64,000 bases of DNA from an uncultured Aeromonadaceae bacterium (GCA_945957385.1 CAMFKP010000004.1:53338-117337), one strand, 5' to 3'. Positions 21,368 to 32,373 are shown, counted from the stretch's first letter. The notes: a model not told the origin generated them from the sequence alone. Numbers and translations: made by a program.

Positions 21368-22117
21368 TTATGCCTTGCTCAATACATCGCGAACCCGCTG
21401 CAAATCCTCAGCCGTGTCTACCCCCGCTTCTGGGTGCTCCAGAGCAAGAGCCACATGGATCCGTTCGCCGTGCCACAGCACACGCAACTGCTCGAGCGCT
21501 TCAATTTGTTCCAGCTGACTGGCTCCCCAGTCGACATATCGCTGGATGAAACCAGCACGGTAGGCATAAATACCGATATGCCGCGCATGAGGATGCATTG
21601 ACTGGCGAGGAGTGGCGGCAAAATTATCACGCTCCCAGGGAATGGCTGCGCGACTGAAATACAGCGCATAGCCCTGTGCATCCATGACGACCTTGACCGC
21701 ATTAGGATTAAACAGCTCTTCCTCACTCATCGGCACGGCTAACGTCGCCATGGGCGCATGACTTTGTGCCAGATTGCTGGCCACTTGCTGAATAATCGCC
21801 GGTGGAATCAGCGGCTCATCGCCCTGCACATTGACAATAATGGTGTCGTCTGCGAAGCGGTAATGAGCGCACACTTCAGCAAGACGCTCAGTACCTGATT
21901 GATGATGGCTGGAGGTCATGCAGACTTCCACACCGGAACCAGTCACTGCATCAGCAACACGGCGATCATCGGTTGCGACTATGACTTTTTCTGCACCTGC
22001 CATAAGTGCTCGTTCGGCTACCCATTGAATCATGGGCTTGCCATGAATATCTGCCAGCGGTTTGCCAGGTAGACGGGTCGAGTGATAACGCGCAGGAATG
22101 ACAACGACAAAACTCAT
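21368..22117 (-). CDS. kdsB: CMP-KDO synthetase (3-deoxy-manno-octulosonate cytidylyltransferase)
   Basis: A 249-residue KdsB (E. coli 248). The nucleotide loop [15 protein letters not shown] begins at residue 7 and [10 protein letters not shown] lies near residue 95. It activates KDO with CTP for lipopolysaccharide inner core. The ATG overlaps the stop of the preceding Trm112-like gene (ATGA). The gene order msbA-lpxK-ycaR-kdsB is that of E. coli. Confidence 0.96.
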   Translation of the reverse strand: MSFVVVIPARYHSTRLPGKPLADIHGKPMIQWVAERALMAGAEKVIVATDDRRVADAVTGSGVEVCMTSSHHQSGTERLAEVCAHYRFADDTIIVNVQGDEPLIPPAIIQQVASNLAQSHAPMATLAVPMSEEELFNPNAVKVVMDAQGYALYFSRAAIPWERDNFAATPRQSMHPHARHIGIYAYRAGFIQRYVDWGASQLEQIEALEQLRVLWHGERIHVALALEHPEAGVDTAEDLQRVRDVLSKA

Positions 22118-22302
22118 GATGGCATCTCGTCACTTTCTAAATGACGAGCCCTGGTCTCAAGAAGAACCGGTATGTCTTCATCGATAGGATATGCCAACCG
22201 ATCGAGGCGGCAAACGAGCTCACCTTTATCCTTGTCATAATTGAGCTTGCCCTTGCATACCGGGCAGGCGACGATTTCCAGCAATTTATGATCGAGCGCC
22301 AT
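22114..22302 (-). CDS. ycaR: Trm112-like zinc-ribbon protein (YcaR family)
   Basis: A 62-residue protein with CPVCKGKL near residue 13, a basic middle and the [12 protein letters not shown]-terminal signature of the Trm112/YcaR family. Only one CxxC is kept, with C31 as a possible third ligand. It overlaps the end of lpxK by 17 bases and the start of kdsB by 4. Role unclear; in relatives it is always tied to this envelope operon. Confidence 0.9.
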   Translation of the reverse strand: MALDHKLLEIVACPVCKGKLNYDKDKGELVCRLDRLAYPIDEDIPVLLETRARHLESDEMPS

Positions 22303-23275
22303 TCTCTTGTTCCTTTAATTTACCAATTATTCTGTGTATTAACTCATCCGGTAGTCGCGCAGAGACAGGTAAATACCACCAATTTTTGGGGACATCATGA
22401 CGACATTTAACCGCATCTTTTTCTGTCATCAGCAATGGATACTGCGTAAAACGTTGGCGCAGCGCTTGAACATCACATGCTTGGTGATCCGCAAATGCCA
22501 CAGTTTGTTGCAGCTGAAACCCTAGCTGACGCAAGGTCGTAAAAAAACGCGGCGGATGGCCGATCCCGGCCATCGCATCGACCTTATCACCAGGTTGAGG
22601 CGGTGCAAGATCAGATACGCCGACAGCACACAGCATATTGGCTTCCAGAGCCATCGCATATTCACCTGGTTGTGGCACACCACCATTACACAACACGGCA
22701 GTCGCACTGTGTAAACGCCATAAGCTTTCGCGCAAAGGGCCCATCGGCAGCAGGTGCTCATTACCAAAGCGCCGTTCGCCATCTATCACGATCAGTTCAA
22801 TATCGCGGGCCATGGCATAATGCTGCAAGCCATCATCACTGATCACGACATCGACACTTTCTGCTGCCAGCAAACAGCTGATGGCATCACTGCGTCGTGG
22901 TGCAACGACCACAGGACAACCGCACCGATTGGCAATTAGCTTGGGTTCATCCCCACAGGCTGATGCAGCGGTGGTGGACTCAACACGCAGTGGATAGGAT
23001 GGCGACTTACCACCGTAGCCGCGGCTCACCACACCGGGTCGAAAACCGGCTTGACGCAATTGTTCAACTAGCCAGATCACCACTGGGGTTTTACCGTTCC
23101 CGCCCACCGTCAGGTTGCCTACGACAATCACCGGAACAGGAGCACGATAAACTGGCAGCCACCCCCGCCGATAAGCCAAACGACGGACAGCCGATACCAG
23201 ACGGTACAATATGGATATAGGCCACAGGCACCAGACAAGGATATTCTTTCGGTACCAGAGCGCGGTCAGCATCAT
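22286..23275 (-). CDS. lpxK: Tetraacyldisaccharide 4'-kinase
   Basis: A 329-residue LpxK (E. coli 328), a membrane-anchored P-loop kinase that phosphorylates the lipid A precursor. N-terminal amphipathic/membrane helix, then the P-loop [13 protein letters not shown] near residues 52-64, and [15 protein letters not shown]. The start ATG overlaps the msbA stop (ATGA), which suggests coupling with the flippase. Confidence 0.96.
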   Translation of the reverse strand: MMLTALWYRKNILVWCLWPISILYRLVSAVRRLAYRRGWLPVYRAPVPVIVVGNLTVGGNGKTPVVIWLVEQLRQAGFRPGVVSRGYGGKSPSYPLRVESTTAASACGDEPKLIANRCGCPVVVAPRRSDAISCLLAAESVDVVISDDGLQHYAMARDIELIVIDGERRFGNEHLLPMGPLRESLWRLHSATAVLCNGGVPQPGEYAMALEANMLCAVGVSDLAPPQPGDKVDAMAGIGHPPRFFTTLRQLGFQLQQTVAFADHQACDVQALRQRFTQYPLLMTEKDAVKCRHDVPKNWWYLPVSARLPDELIHRIIGKLKEQENGARS

Positions 23276-25038
23276 GCAGTGTCACCAAACTGGGTCTGAC
23301 GCAGCATGGCGTAAGCGCCCCCCCTTGCGATTAACTCAGCATGGGTTCCCTGCTCTATGATTCGGCCCTCATCTACCACCAGGATCCGATCTGCGTTCTC
23401 GATAGTTGACAGACGATGAGCTATCACCAACGTTGACCGATCCCGCGACAAATTATCAAGCGCCGCTTGAATATAGCGTTCCGACTCGGTATCCAATGCC
23501 GACGTAGCCTCATCCAATAGTAAGACCGGAGCATCACGCAACAACGCACGAGCAATCGCCAAGCGTTGGCGCTGCCCGCCAGACAAGTTAGAGCCATTCT
23601 CGCCAATGACTGTGTCATACCCTTCAGGCATCTTGCGAATAAACTCATCAGCATTGGCCAGGCGCGCCGCTTGTTCGATTTGTTCGCGACTAAAAACTCC
23701 GTCCGCAGCATAAGCAATGTTGTTTGCGACGGTATCGTTAAACAGATGTACCTGCTGGGAAACCAGGGCAAATTGGCGACGTAGCGCGTGTAATCGATAT
23801 TCACGGACATCGACACCATCAAGCAATATTTGCCCGCGCTCAATATCGTAAAAACGTGTCAACAAAGCCGCTATCGTGCTCTTGCCAGATCCGGATCGAC
23901 CCACCAGAGCGACCGTTTGCCCAGGTTCAATCGTCAACGAGACATGCCGTAGTGCTGGTTGCTCCTTGGTTGGGTAAGTAAAGGTCACATCATGGAACTC
24001 AATACGGCCATGAGCACGCGTCAGCTCTCGAGTTCCGGTATCGTTCTCCAACGGTTGATCCATCAGCTCAAACAAGCTTTGGCAGGCCGCCATACCGCGC
24101 TGGAATTGATTGTTAATCTGCGTCAGGCTCTTTAGCGGCTTCATCATCATCATCATGGAGGTGACAATCAGCGTAAATGTTCCTGGCGTCAGTGTTTCGC
24201 GCACACTTGGCATCGCCGCAACGAACAGCAACACAGCCAAGGCGCTGGAGGCAATCAGTTGTACCAGCGGAGACCCCACCGCATCGACGATCACCATCTT
24301 CATATTTTGTTGACGCATGTGATCGCTGACTTTCGCGAAACGATCCGCCTCGACCTGCTGACCGCCAAACATCAAAACTTCACGATGGCCGCGCAGCATC
24401 TGCTCCGTCGAAGTCGTCAGCCCACCCATGGCATGCTGAATCTGGCGGCTCACTCGCCGGAACCGCTTACTGATCATCGAGATCAAGATCCCGACAATCG
24501 GCCCCACTACAAAGAAAATCAACGAGAGCTGCCAAGAGTGATAAATCATCATCCCTAACAGCCCCAACACTGTTACCCCCTCACGAACCAGTGAAACCAG
24601 GGTTGAACTGGCTGCAGAGGAGACCTGGCCGGCGTCATACGTTACTTTCGAGAGCAAATGCCCCGTGTTGTGTTTGTCAAAAAAGGACATCGGCATGCCC
24701 ATCAGGTGACTGAACACCTCGCGCTGCAAACGCATCACCACATGGGTACCGACCCAGCTCATAAAATAGTCAGAAAGAAAATTACAGATCCCCCGTAGTG
24801 CAACAATGCCAATCACAAACCACGGCATCCAGGCTAAAACAGACGGGTCTTTGCCACTCAGGCCATCATCAATCAAGGGCTGAATGGAGTAAACGAAGGT
24901 GGTGTCCACTGCGCCATATCCGGCCATACCTAGAACAGCAAGAAATAGCCCAGTCTTACGATCACGAACATACCCCAACAGGCGTTTAAGAATGGGCCAA
25001 CTCGAATCGTGGACATCAAGGGTGGATGAGCGTTGCAT
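23272..25038 (-). CDS. msbA: Lipid A export ATP-binding/permease protein MsbA
   Basis: A 588-residue half-transporter (E. coli 582). Six membrane segments in the first 320 residues, then an ABC domain with Walker A VGRSGSGKSTI, signature LSGGQRQRLAIARAL and Walker B VLLLDEATSALD. It flips core-lipid A across the inner membrane as a homodimer. First of the msbA-lpxK-ycaR-kdsB chain, 42 bases after comEC. Confidence 0.96.
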   Translation of the reverse strand: MQRSSTLDVHDSSWPILKRLLGYVRDRKTGLFLAVLGMAGYGAVDTTFVYSIQPLIDDGLSGKDPSVLAWMPWFVIGIVALRGICNFLSDYFMSWVGTHVVMRLQREVFSHLMGMPMSFFDKHNTGHLLSKVTYDAGQVSSAASSTLVSLVREGVTVLGLLGMMIYHSWQLSLIFFVVGPIVGILISMISKRFRRVSRQIQHAMGGLTTSTEQMLRGHREVLMFGGQQVEADRFAKVSDHMRQQNMKMVIVDAVGSPLVQLIASSALAVLLFVAAMPSVRETLTPGTFTLIVTSMMMMMKPLKSLTQINNQFQRGMAACQSLFELMDQPLENDTGTRELTRAHGRIEFHDVTFTYPTKEQPALRHVSLTIEPGQTVALVGRSGSGKSTIAALLTRFYDIERGQILLDGVDVREYRLHALRRQFALVSQQVHLFNDTVANNIAYAADGVFSREQIEQAARLANADEFIRKMPEGYDTVIGENGSNLSGGQRQRLAIARALLRDAPVLLLDEATSALDTESERYIQAALDNLSRDRSTLVIAHRLSTIENADRILVVDEGRIIEQGTHAELIARGGAYAMLRQTQFGDTA

Positions 25039-25080
25039 TCGGGATCTCGGTAATTTCGGTCAAGCTGGGCATTCTACCGT

Positions 25081-27294
25081 TTACTCCCGCCCCAACCAAG
25101 CATCGATGCGTCGGTACCATGGCCCCGCCTCACGCCACGCCCTGGCAGACAGCCGGTGACCTTCAAACGAAAAGCTCAACTCGCCTTGCTCGGCAGTATT
25201 GAATTGATACGCTCCCACATCGGCAAAGCGCCGAATAACCGCGGGTTTAGGAAATCCCCAGCGGTTATCAAACCCACTACTGTGCACCACCCACCGTGGC
25301 CGAGTCGCCAAGACCCAGGCCTGGGAGGAGGAGGAAGCACTGCCATGATGGCCACTGAGCAATACTGTGACAGGAGTTAATCCTTGCTGTACCAGCATGC
25401 CTTCCTGCAACGCAGGCAAGTCACCAGACAGCAAAATGGTATGGACCCCATCACTGATTCGCAGGACACAGGAATCAGCATTGTTTTTGCCACTCACAAG
25501 CCCGATGGGCCATAGCCAATTTAGAGTTAATGCTCCCCACATTTGACTCTGACCCGCGATACAAGGCCGACGCCAACGCGCAATAGGGGCGGATGATATC
25601 AACATGCGCACGGGCCAATGTTGCTCAATCCATGGCCAGTTTCCGGCATGATCACGATCATCATGACTGATCACCAAGTAGTCCAGCAGACGAATTCCCT
25701 GGTATCGCAATACCGGCGCCACGGTAGATTCCGCCAGCGAGAAGCCGCCGGGAAAGCGATCACCGACATCGTACAACAATCCTCTGTCGCCCTGTTGGAC
25801 CAAGACCGACAACCCTTGCCCCACATCTAACACATGTACTTGCCATATCGGTGCAGGTTGACACCATAGACCAGCTATCGCTAATAACAGACAACATGCC
25901 AGACTGCGGGCATTTGGTAGCCACCAACAAAATGGCAATGCCCAGAACAACCACAGTAGTTGTTGCTGATGGCCACTGAGTTCGCACCAGCCATCCAGAT
26001 GCGAAGTCATCCATAACAACCCCTCTATCGCTGGAGTCAGCAATCGATCGCACAGCCAGAACCCATATGCAGCGCCTGTTGGGAAAACTGGCACCAAGAG
26101 CCCAGAGAGCAAACCTAATGGAGTCAACACCAAGGTGAATAATGGAATAGCCAACATATTCACAGGCAACGCAAGTAGCCCCTGGCCGCCAAATAACATG
26201 ATCTGTAACGGCAGCAACCCATAAAACATCCAAAGCTGCAGACGCCACAATGAAGGACGTCGCCACCACAATGTGGCAAGCAGCAATAGTGCTACGGCCA
26301 AAAATGATAACCAAAACCCGCTATTGAATAGATTCCAACCATTACCAAGCAGCATCAACGCCAACGTAGACCACCATATACGCCAATGCGACCACCGCCA
26401 TGCCAATTGCTTTAGCATCAACCAGATGAGCACCATCCAAAACGCACGCTGGGTTGGCAAAGAGGCACCGGAGAGCAGGACATAGCCGCCTGACAAAACC
26501 AATGCCATGGCCGATGGCAACCAACGATGCAGTACCACGTTCTGCCACGGCAGGCAGAGCAAGCGCCCAAGCCCCCACCCCATAGAGGCAGCCAGAGCAA
26601 TTTGCATACCGGAGATAGCAATCAAATGCACTATCCCGCCACTACGAAATGCCTGCCACAATGAGTCAGCAATCGCTCGCTGCTCACCAAACACCAGTGC
26701 TTGCAGCAAGGTTCCCTGCTGTAATCGAGCCAGTAGTGGATTGGCGGCGTCAATCCAGCGTTGTCGCCATCCGATATCAGCCATAAGCATCAGTCCCGAG
26801 ACTTGCTGCAAGGTACCGCTGGCCGAGATGCCCTGGCCGAGCAGCCAACGTTCACGATTGAAACCCGCCGCATTGGCGGCAGCGTGCACAGGCCTCAGTC
26901 GGGCTCGTCCTTGCACTCGACTTCCGGGTAACCATTGCGCGGTATGAACAGCGGAAAGGCGGCTGGCAAGATAGAGACGAATGCGTGGTGCCGGCCACAG
27001 TTCCTGGCCATCAAGACATCGTAAAGAAAGTAGAAAACGAGGACCGTATTCGCTTTGTTCGAATTCAATCACCTCGCCCGCTATGGTATGTTCCCTCGCA
27101 TCTGAAGAAAGCAGGTGAAGCCAACGCAGCTGCACATTAAAAAACACCAGCATGGCGCAAGCTCCGAACAACAACCCAGCCAGCCAAGATTGTTTATAGC
27201 GGGCCAATAGCCACACCCATCCCAGCAGCGGCAACGACCAGTAGACTGCTGGTAACCATGGCCAGAGCAAACAGCTACTGGCGCCCGATGCCAC
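25081..27294 (-). CDS. comEC: DNA internalisation competence protein ComEC/Rec2
   Basis: A long polytopic membrane protein with the competence core (around AISGMQIALAASMGWGLGRL, residues about 220) and a C-terminal metallo-beta-lactamase-like domain (VLDVGQGLSVLV, then VISHDDRDHAGNW). ComEC forms the inner-membrane channel for single-stranded DNA uptake. The start is uncertain: a GTG at 27294 gives 737 residues and leaves a gap to the divergent DUF2062 gene; the frame stays open to an ATG at 27492, which would overlap that gene. Neither has a strong ribosome site. The comEC-msbA-lpxK order is common in gammaproteobacteria. Confidence 0.88.
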   Translation of the reverse strand: MASGASSCLLWPWLPAVYWSLPLLGWVWLLARYKQSWLAGLLFGACAMLVFFNVQLRWLHLLSSDAREHTIAGEVIEFEQSEYGPRFLLSLRCLDGQELWPAPRIRLYLASRLSAVHTAQWLPGSRVQGRARLRPVHAAANAAGFNRERWLLGQGISASGTLQQVSGLMLMADIGWRQRWIDAANPLLARLQQGTLLQALVFGEQRAIADSLWQAFRSGGIVHLIAISGMQIALAASMGWGLGRLLCLPWQNVVLHRWLPSAMALVLSGGYVLLSGASLPTQRAFWMVLIWLMLKQLAWRWSHWRIWWSTLALMLLGNGWNLFNSGFWLSFLAVALLLLATLWWRRPSLWRLQLWMFYGLLPLQIMLFGGQGLLALPVNMLAIPLFTLVLTPLGLLSGLLVPVFPTGAAYGFWLCDRLLTPAIEGLLWMTSHLDGWCELSGHQQQLLWLFWALPFCWWLPNARSLACCLLLAIAGLWCQPAPIWQVHVLDVGQGLSVLVQQGDRGLLYDVGDRFPGGFSLAESTVAPVLRYQGIRLLDYLVISHDDRDHAGNWPWIEQHWPVRMLISSAPIARWRRPCIAGQSQMWGALTLNWLWPIGLVSGKNNADSCVLRISDGVHTILLSGDLPALQEGMLVQQGLTPVTVLLSGHHGSASSSSQAWVLATRPRWVVHSSGFDNRWGFPKPAVIRRFADVGAYQFNTAEQGELSFSFEGHRLSARAWREAGPWYRRIDAWLGRE

Positions 27295-27340
27295 ACCACA
27301 TAAGCTGTTGGCCAGATGATCGTGACGATGAGAGAGAACA

Positions 27341-27850
27341 GTGAAAGAGTTATTAACACGCTGGATGCCGAATCCCCAGACCTTGCGCCAACATAAACAT
27401 TTGCGATGCTTTGCCCGCTGGCTGGACCATCCCGGGCTGTGGCATCTCAACCGTCGCTCTGCGGCCGGAGCCATCGCAGTCGGCTTGTTCATGGCCTGGA
27501 TCCCCGTTCCATTTCAGATGATGCTGGCCGCAGGTGCTGCCATTTTGTGGCGCGTCAATCTACCGATCTCGGTGGCAACCGTCTGGTTAACCAATCCGCT
27601 TACCATGCCGGCGCTGTTCTATATGGCTTACTATGTTGGCCGCCAGCTCCTAGGACTACCAGCTGTCGAGTTTGACCCCGTACTGTCATGGGAGTGGTTA
27701 AGCAGCGTGATGGAAACCATCGGTAAACCATTTCTGCTCGGCTGTGCAGTGCTGGCCGTTTGTAGCAGTGCCACAGGCTATCTTCTTATTCAGACGGGCT
27801 GGAGATACTCTGTCTGCCGTCGCTACCGCCAGCGTGCTGAGCGCAGATGA
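27341..27850 (+). CDS. DUF2062 membrane protein
   Basis: A 169-residue protein of the DUF2062 family. The N-terminus RWMPNPQTLRQHKHLR and the LWHLNRRSAAGAIAVGLFMAWIPVPFQM segment are characteristic; three hydrophobic segments follow (about 46-70, 76-100, 128-150). The GTG at 27341 gives the N-terminal extension seen in homologues and has GAGAGAGAACA before it; an ATG at 27365 is the alternative. Function unknown. It is often found beside comEC, as here, and is divergent from it. Confidence 0.87.
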   Translation: MKELLTRWMPNPQTLRQHKHLRCFARWLDHPGLWHLNRRSAAGAIAVGLFMAWIPVPFQMMLAAGAAILWRVNLPISVATVWLTNPLTMPALFYMAYYVGRQLLGLPAVEFDPVLSWEWLSSVMETIGKPFLLGCAVLAVCSSATGYLLIQTGWRYSVCRRYRQRAERR

Positions 27851-28030
27851 TTGGCACACGCCTAAGCCGGGCAACAGCACAATAATATGATTTTACTAGG
27901 CGGAATCTCGCCCCTCGGGTAGAGTGTGGGACGGTTTACATACCCGCTGGTGTGCTTGTCATGTAGTGGGCCGAGCATCGGCAATCCTGATGATTACCGG
28001 CTCGTTCGCATTCGAGGTCATAACAAGACG

Positions 28031-28648
28031 ATGGATATCCTGATCGCTCTGTTTACCGACTACGGCTATTTTGCCGTATTTTTTATTCTGCTAATTTGTG
28101 GTTTTGGCATTCCCATCCCGGAAGATATTACGCTGGTCGCAGGTGGTATCATCGCTGGACTAGGCTTTGCTGATGTTCACCTGATGTTCGTCGTCGGCAT
28201 GGCCGGAGTCCTGCTCGGGGATGGCATCATGTTTACCATGGGGCGTCTGTTTGGCGAGCGGATTCAGCAATTGCCGTTGTTCCGCCGTCTTTTGCCTCCC
28301 CATCGTTTCGCCCATGTGCAGGAAAAATTCGAAAAATACGGGCACTGGGTACTGTTTGTCGCCCGTTTCCTGCCGGGATTACGCTCTCCTATTTTCATCA
28401 CTGCAGGCATGAGCCGCCGCGTCGGCTATCTGCGGTTCCTCTTGATGGACGGCTTTGCTGCGCTGATTTCGGTGCCAATCTGGGTCTACCTTGGGTATTT
28501 TGGCGCGTATAACCGTGACTGGTTGATGAAATGGGTCGAGCGGGGACAGGTCAGTCTATTGATCTTGGCCGCCGTCGTACTGCTGAGTGTCGGAGGTTAC
28601 TATTTGCGCCTCTACCTTATTCGCCGCAGCGATAGTCGCAGCGAATAA
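28031..28648 (+). CDS. DedA-family membrane protein
   Basis: A 205-residue DedA/SNARE-associated (VTT) protein. It has the GFGIPIPEDITLVAGGIIAG re-entrant loop with acidic residues near position 25-30 and FVARFLPGLRSPIFITAGM with the conserved arginines. Such proteins scramble or flip phospholipids, in some cases undecaprenyl phosphate. The ATG at 28031 starts at the conserved N-terminus; the 35 upstream codons lack family features. Not clearly in an operon. Confidence 0.9.
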   Translation: MDILIALFTDYGYFAVFFILLICGFGIPIPEDITLVAGGIIAGLGFADVHLMFVVGMAGVLLGDGIMFTMGRLFGERIQQLPLFRRLLPPHRFAHVQEKFEKYGHWVLFVARFLPGLRSPIFITAGMSRRVGYLRFLLMDGFAALISVPIWVYLGYFGAYNRDWLMKWVERGQVSLLILAAVVLLSVGGYYLRLYLIRRSDSRSE

Positions 28649-29071
28649 TATCCCCTCATAAGGCCATCCTTGGCCTTCTACTCCGGCACAAGAATGGCCT
28701 CATCGTTGAAAGCATGAGGCCTGTTCACATCACTAAGCCCGACACAGCAACCAGGTGTGTTTTGATACTCACCGGACACACGCTGTTCGCCAACAAACAG
28801 ATAGAGCAAATTCACGACGTGTCTGAAACCGACCTCGTCAGAGGCCTGGCTGATACGGAGTTATGTTTCTTTCAGTTATTCCAAGACCAATGCATCGGTC
28901 TTGCGTGCAACGACGATGAGACGGGCATAGTTCATGGGGGAAGCAAATCTGCGGTGTAGGCAGAGGTTGCCAAGAGATGGCTTATGCCTGCGAGTCGCTC
29001 AATCAGCTGGCTAACTTTTTGATTGCGATGGTGAGTCGATTCCGGATCTGAACGAGCGAGCAGCAACAAGT
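28649..29071. other. Gap without a supported gene after the DedA gene
   Basis: About 420 bases. AAGGCCA/TGGCCTT at 28660-28677 could be a weak DedA terminator without a clear U-tract. An 81-codon plus-strand frame (28714-28959) and a shorter minus-strand frame are present, but neither resembles a family I know or has a good ribosome site. It may hold gene remains; I cannot show it. Confidence 0.4.
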
Positions 29072-29100
29072 AATCGGGCGCCATATTGGCGCCCGATTAA
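29072..29100 (-). terminator. Large perfect hairpin after lolE
   Basis: TAATCGGGCGCCA and TGGCGCCCGATTA are perfect 13-bp arms with a 3-base loop, 26 bases past the lolE stop. The following tract is only CTTGTTG, so it may be a terminator with a poor U-tract or a processed 3' end. Confidence 0.65.
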
Positions 29101-29125
29101 CACACTGCATCAAAACATGCGCTCG

Positions 29126-30379
29126 CTAGCCATGGCCCAACTCACGGGCGGGTTGCAGACTGCTCGCCCGCCATGCCGGGTAAAGCGTCGCCAGCAGACT
29201 CATCAGCAAGGCGGCACCACAGACAATCGCCACATCACTGCCATGCAACTCAGACGGCAAAAAATCAATGAAGTAGATGTCCGGATTGAGAAAACGATGA
29301 CCGATCCAGCCTTCGACTACGTGGATTGCAGCCGTCAGATAACGAGATAATCCCGCCCCAAGCAGCCCGCCCAGCAAGGCACCGGTGAGGCCATTGACCA
29401 CCCCCTGCACCATGAATGTCAGACGGATCTGCCAAGGCCCTGCCCCCATGGTCTTCAAAATCGCAATGTCGCTGCGTTTCTCGTTCACCGCCATCACCAA
29501 CGTCGAGACAATGTTAAAACAGGCCACGGCGACCACCATCAACATCACGACATACATGACAGTGCGCACCAGCTGAATATCCTGATACAGATAACCTTGC
29601 GAATTCTTCCAGCTGCGCACGTACATGGGGGCATCCAGACGGCTGGCTGCCGAAAAGGCCAGCGTTTCGGCATGCATTAAATCCCGGGTTTTCAAACTAA
29701 ACCCTTGTACCCGATCTCCGAGCCCCAACGCTTGTTGTGCATCACTCAGATGAATGAAGCCCAGCAGGCTATCCAGTTGACCACCGATTTCCAGCAAACT
29801 GACAATCCGAAACCGCCGCTGTTGCGGTGATCTCAATCCCGCATCATCACTATTGGCAGACACATCCGGTAGCATCAGCGTCAGGGTATCGCCGACGTTG
29901 GCCCCCAGCTTATCGGCGATGCCTTTTCCCAGCACCATGCCATCTTCACCCGGTTTGAGTGCCTGCAAGCCTTGCCCACTCATGAAGCGGCCGGCCGCCG
30001 AGACTCGGTTTTCCGCCTCAGGCAACACAGCGCGCAACTGTACTGCCTTCATGCGTGCGCCGTTTTCCAGCAATCCATTGAGTACGATTAAGGGGGCCGC
30101 GGCGATAATACCGTCGCTGGACTCCAGCAGCTGACGTGCCTCACGCCAGTCACTCATCTCGCCTCGAACCAAGGTGGTCTCGGCATGTGGCACAACAGAC
30201 AACACCCGATTATGTAACTCACGCTCGAAACCGTTCATCGCCGACAACCCCAGAATCAGCGCCATGACCCCCAGCGTGATACCAATCACTGACGATGCCG
30301 AGATAAACGAGACAAACCCGCTACTGCGGCGAGCCCGGCTGTAGCGCAACCCAAGAAACAGCGCGAGTGGACGGTACAT
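29126..30379 (-). CDS. lolE: Lipoprotein-releasing system transmembrane protein LolE
   Basis: A 417-residue FtsX/MacB-type permease. A membrane helix near residues 23-47 (SFISASSVIGITLGVMALILGL), a large periplasmic domain and three C-terminal helices. With LolC and LolD it extracts outer-membrane lipoproteins from the inner membrane and hands them to LolA. Its ATG shares a base with the lolD stop (TAATG). I assign LolE rather than LolC from its position after lolD as in E. coli lolCDE. Confidence 0.93.
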   Translation of the reverse strand: MYRPLALFLGLRYSRARRSSGFVSFISASSVIGITLGVMALILGLSAMNGFERELHNRVLSVVPHAETTLVRGEMSDWREARQLLESSDGIIAAAPLIVLNGLLENGARMKAVQLRAVLPEAENRVSAAGRFMSGQGLQALKPGEDGMVLGKGIADKLGANVGDTLTLMLPDVSANSDDAGLRSPQQRRFRIVSLLEIGGQLDSLLGFIHLSDAQQALGLGDRVQGFSLKTRDLMHAETLAFSAASRLDAPMYVRSWKNSQGYLYQDIQLVRTVMYVVMLMVVAVACFNIVSTLVMAVNEKRSDIAILKTMGAGPWQIRLTFMVQGVVNGLTGALLGGLLGAGLSRYLTAAIHVVEGWIGHRFLNPDIYFIDFLPSELHGSDVAIVCGAALLMSLLATLYPAWRASSLQPARELGHG

Positions 30380-31065
30380 TACTGCGCCTCCACGACCAAG
30401 CCATCAACCAGCGAGATGCGGCGATGCAGCCGAGCGGCCAATGCGCGATCATGCGTGACAACGACAAAGGCCGTTCCCAGATCGGCATTCAATTCACACA
30501 TCAAGGCATAGATGCTATCGGCACTCTTGTGGTCGAGATTACCGGTTGGCTCATCAGCCAACACCAGCTTGGGACCATTTACCAGCGCACGGGCTATCGC
30601 CACTCGCTGCCGCTCACCACCAGACAACTCGGAAGGTTTATGGTCCAGACGATGGCCGAGTCCTACCCGCTCCAGCATGGCAGCGGCCTTGGCACTGGCA
30701 GACTTGACCGCTTCACCGGCAATCAACAACGGCATGGCCGCATTTTCCAACGCCGTGAACTCACCAAGCAGGTGATGAAACTGGTAGACAAACCCCAGCT
30801 CGCGATTGCGAAACACCGCTTGCTGGCGGCTGGACCACTGGTGGATATCCTCACCATTGAACAGCACCTGGCCGCTGCTGGGATTATCCAGCGCACCGAG
30901 CAGGTGTAACAGGGTACTCTTGCCGGAGCCCGAGCTACCGACCACCGCCAGCATCTCGCCTGCCGCCAGTTCAAGATCCACGCCACGCAGCACCGGCGTT
31001 TCCAGCTTGCCTTCACGATAGGTCTTGGTCAGTCCCTGACAGGACAGCAACAGGGTTTTATTCAT
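30379..31065 (-). CDS. lolD: Lipoprotein-releasing system ATP-binding protein LolD
   Basis: A 228-residue ABC ATPase (E. coli 233). Walker [20 protein letters not shown] starts near residue 41; signature [15 protein letters not shown] and Walker [14 protein letters not shown] follow. It powers LolCE. Its ATG lies inside the end of lolC (8-base overlap). Confidence 0.96.
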   Translation of the reverse strand: MNKTLLLSCQGLTKTYREGKLETPVLRGVDLELAAGEMLAVVGSSGSGKSTLLHLLGALDNPSSGQVLFNGEDIHQWSSRQQAVFRNRELGFVYQFHHLLGEFTALENAAMPLLIAGEAVKSASAKAAAMLERVGLGHRLDHKPSELSGGERQRVAIARALVNGPKLVLADEPTGNLDHKSADSIYALMCELNADLGTAFVVVTHDRALAARLHRRISLVDGLVVEAQ

Positions 31066-32293
31066 AACGTAACGCCTCGGCAGGTCGGATCTGGGTGGCC
31101 CGGTAGGCCGGATAAAGGGTCGCCAGGAAACTGATCAACAAGGCTCCCAGCGTGATGAGCAGGATCTGCAACGGCACTATGCTCACCGGCAAACCCGCCC
31201 CACCGGCGGTCATGTAAAGATTGAGTCCCAGCAGTTGCAACAACGGGTTAATAAACAGCGCGAGGAGGACACCCAGCACAGCCCCGGCTAATGCGCCCAA
31301 GGTGCCACTCCAGGCGCCTTGAATCATGAAAATGCGCAGCACGGCGCTGCGTTGCATCCCCATGGTACGCAAAATCGCCACCTCACCTTGCTTGTCGAGC
31401 ACCACCATCACCAACGCCGACAGAATGTTAAAAGCGGCAACCATGATGATTAGCACCAACATCAGCCCCATGATCTGTTTTTCCATTGCCACGGCGCGAA
31501 ACAGTTCCCCCCGCTCATGACGCCAGTCCTGTTGTTGCAAGCTGGCATCGGGTAGTTGACGGGCTAACTCGCCAACGGCAAAGGCATCCTGCATCCAGAT
31601 GCGTAACCCAGTCACCGTATTGGCCGGATAGCGCAACAGACGCCGGGCATCGTCGAGGTTCACCACCGCGACCTGGTCATCCACATCCGCCCCCACCTCA
31701 AAGGTGCCACTGACAGTAAACAGTCGCTGACTTGGCATGCGCCCCATCGGCGTAAAGCGACTGCCCTCCGCAGACAACAAACGCACCTTGTCACCGGGGA
31801 GCACATCGAGTTTACGCGCCAGAGCCGCCCCTAGAATGACATTGAAACTTCCAGGCTTGAGTGTGGCCAGACGATCGACGCCCATGCTCTGGCGCAATAA
31901 GTCGCCTGCGGGATAATTCGCCGGGTCGACGCCCTGCAACATGATGGCCGCCAGTTGGCCGCGCCCTTGCACCATCGCCTCACCACGAATCAAGGGCGCC
32001 ACCGCCGTGACGCCCGGCAAGCGAGACAACGACGGAGCCCAACGGTTCCAGTCGCTGAGGCGCCCCGCTTGTTGCGTGATGACCGCATGGGGAATGACCC
32101 CGAGGATCCGGTTTTTAAGCTGGCCTTCGAAGCCATTCATCACCGAACTGACAATGATCAGCGCCATGACGCCAATGGCGATACCGAAGGTGGAGAACAG
32201 CGAGATAAAGGAGGCAAAGCGGTTATCGCCGCGGGCGCCAGCATATCGTAAGCCGATGGCGAGACTTAACGGTTGAAAGATAGTGGATTTCAC
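31058..32293 (-). CDS. lolC: Lipoprotein-releasing system transmembrane protein LolC
   Basis: A 411-residue permease similar to LolE ([23 protein letters not shown] near residue 24; [13 protein letters not shown]). LolC is the subunit that recruits LolA. The start is a GTG at 32293 with only a weak AAAGG nearby. It is the first gene of lolCDE and is divergent from the PilZ-like gene; the shared 80-bp gap must hold both promoters. Confidence 0.93.
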   Translation of the reverse strand: MKSTIFQPLSLAIGLRYAGARGDNRFASFISLFSTFGIAIGVMALIIVSSVMNGFEGQLKNRILGVIPHAVITQQAGRLSDWNRWAPSLSRLPGVTAVAPLIRGEAMVQGRGQLAAIMLQGVDPANYPAGDLLRQSMGVDRLATLKPGSFNVILGAALARKLDVLPGDKVRLLSAEGSRFTPMGRMPSQRLFTVSGTFEVGADVDDQVAVVNLDDARRLLRYPANTVTGLRIWMQDAFAVGELARQLPDASLQQQDWRHERGELFRAVAMEKQIMGLMLVLIIMVAAFNILSALVMVVLDKQGEVAILRTMGMQRSAVLRIFMIQGAWSGTLGALAGAVLGVLLALFINPLLQLLGLNLYMTAGGAGLPVSIVPLQILLITLGALLISFLATLYPAYRATQIRPAEALRYE

Positions 32294-32373
32294 GCCTTTC
32301 CCGAGCGTTGCTATTAAAGAGGGATAGCGGATAATAAATGTAAATACCTGATGGCAACAAGGAATCTCCTGTC

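Noticed and set aside
28714..28959. 81-codon plus-strand ORF in the gap after the DedA gene
   Set aside because: No ribosome site, no family resemblance and no codon bias. The minus strand has equally plausible short frames, so it cannot be called a gene.
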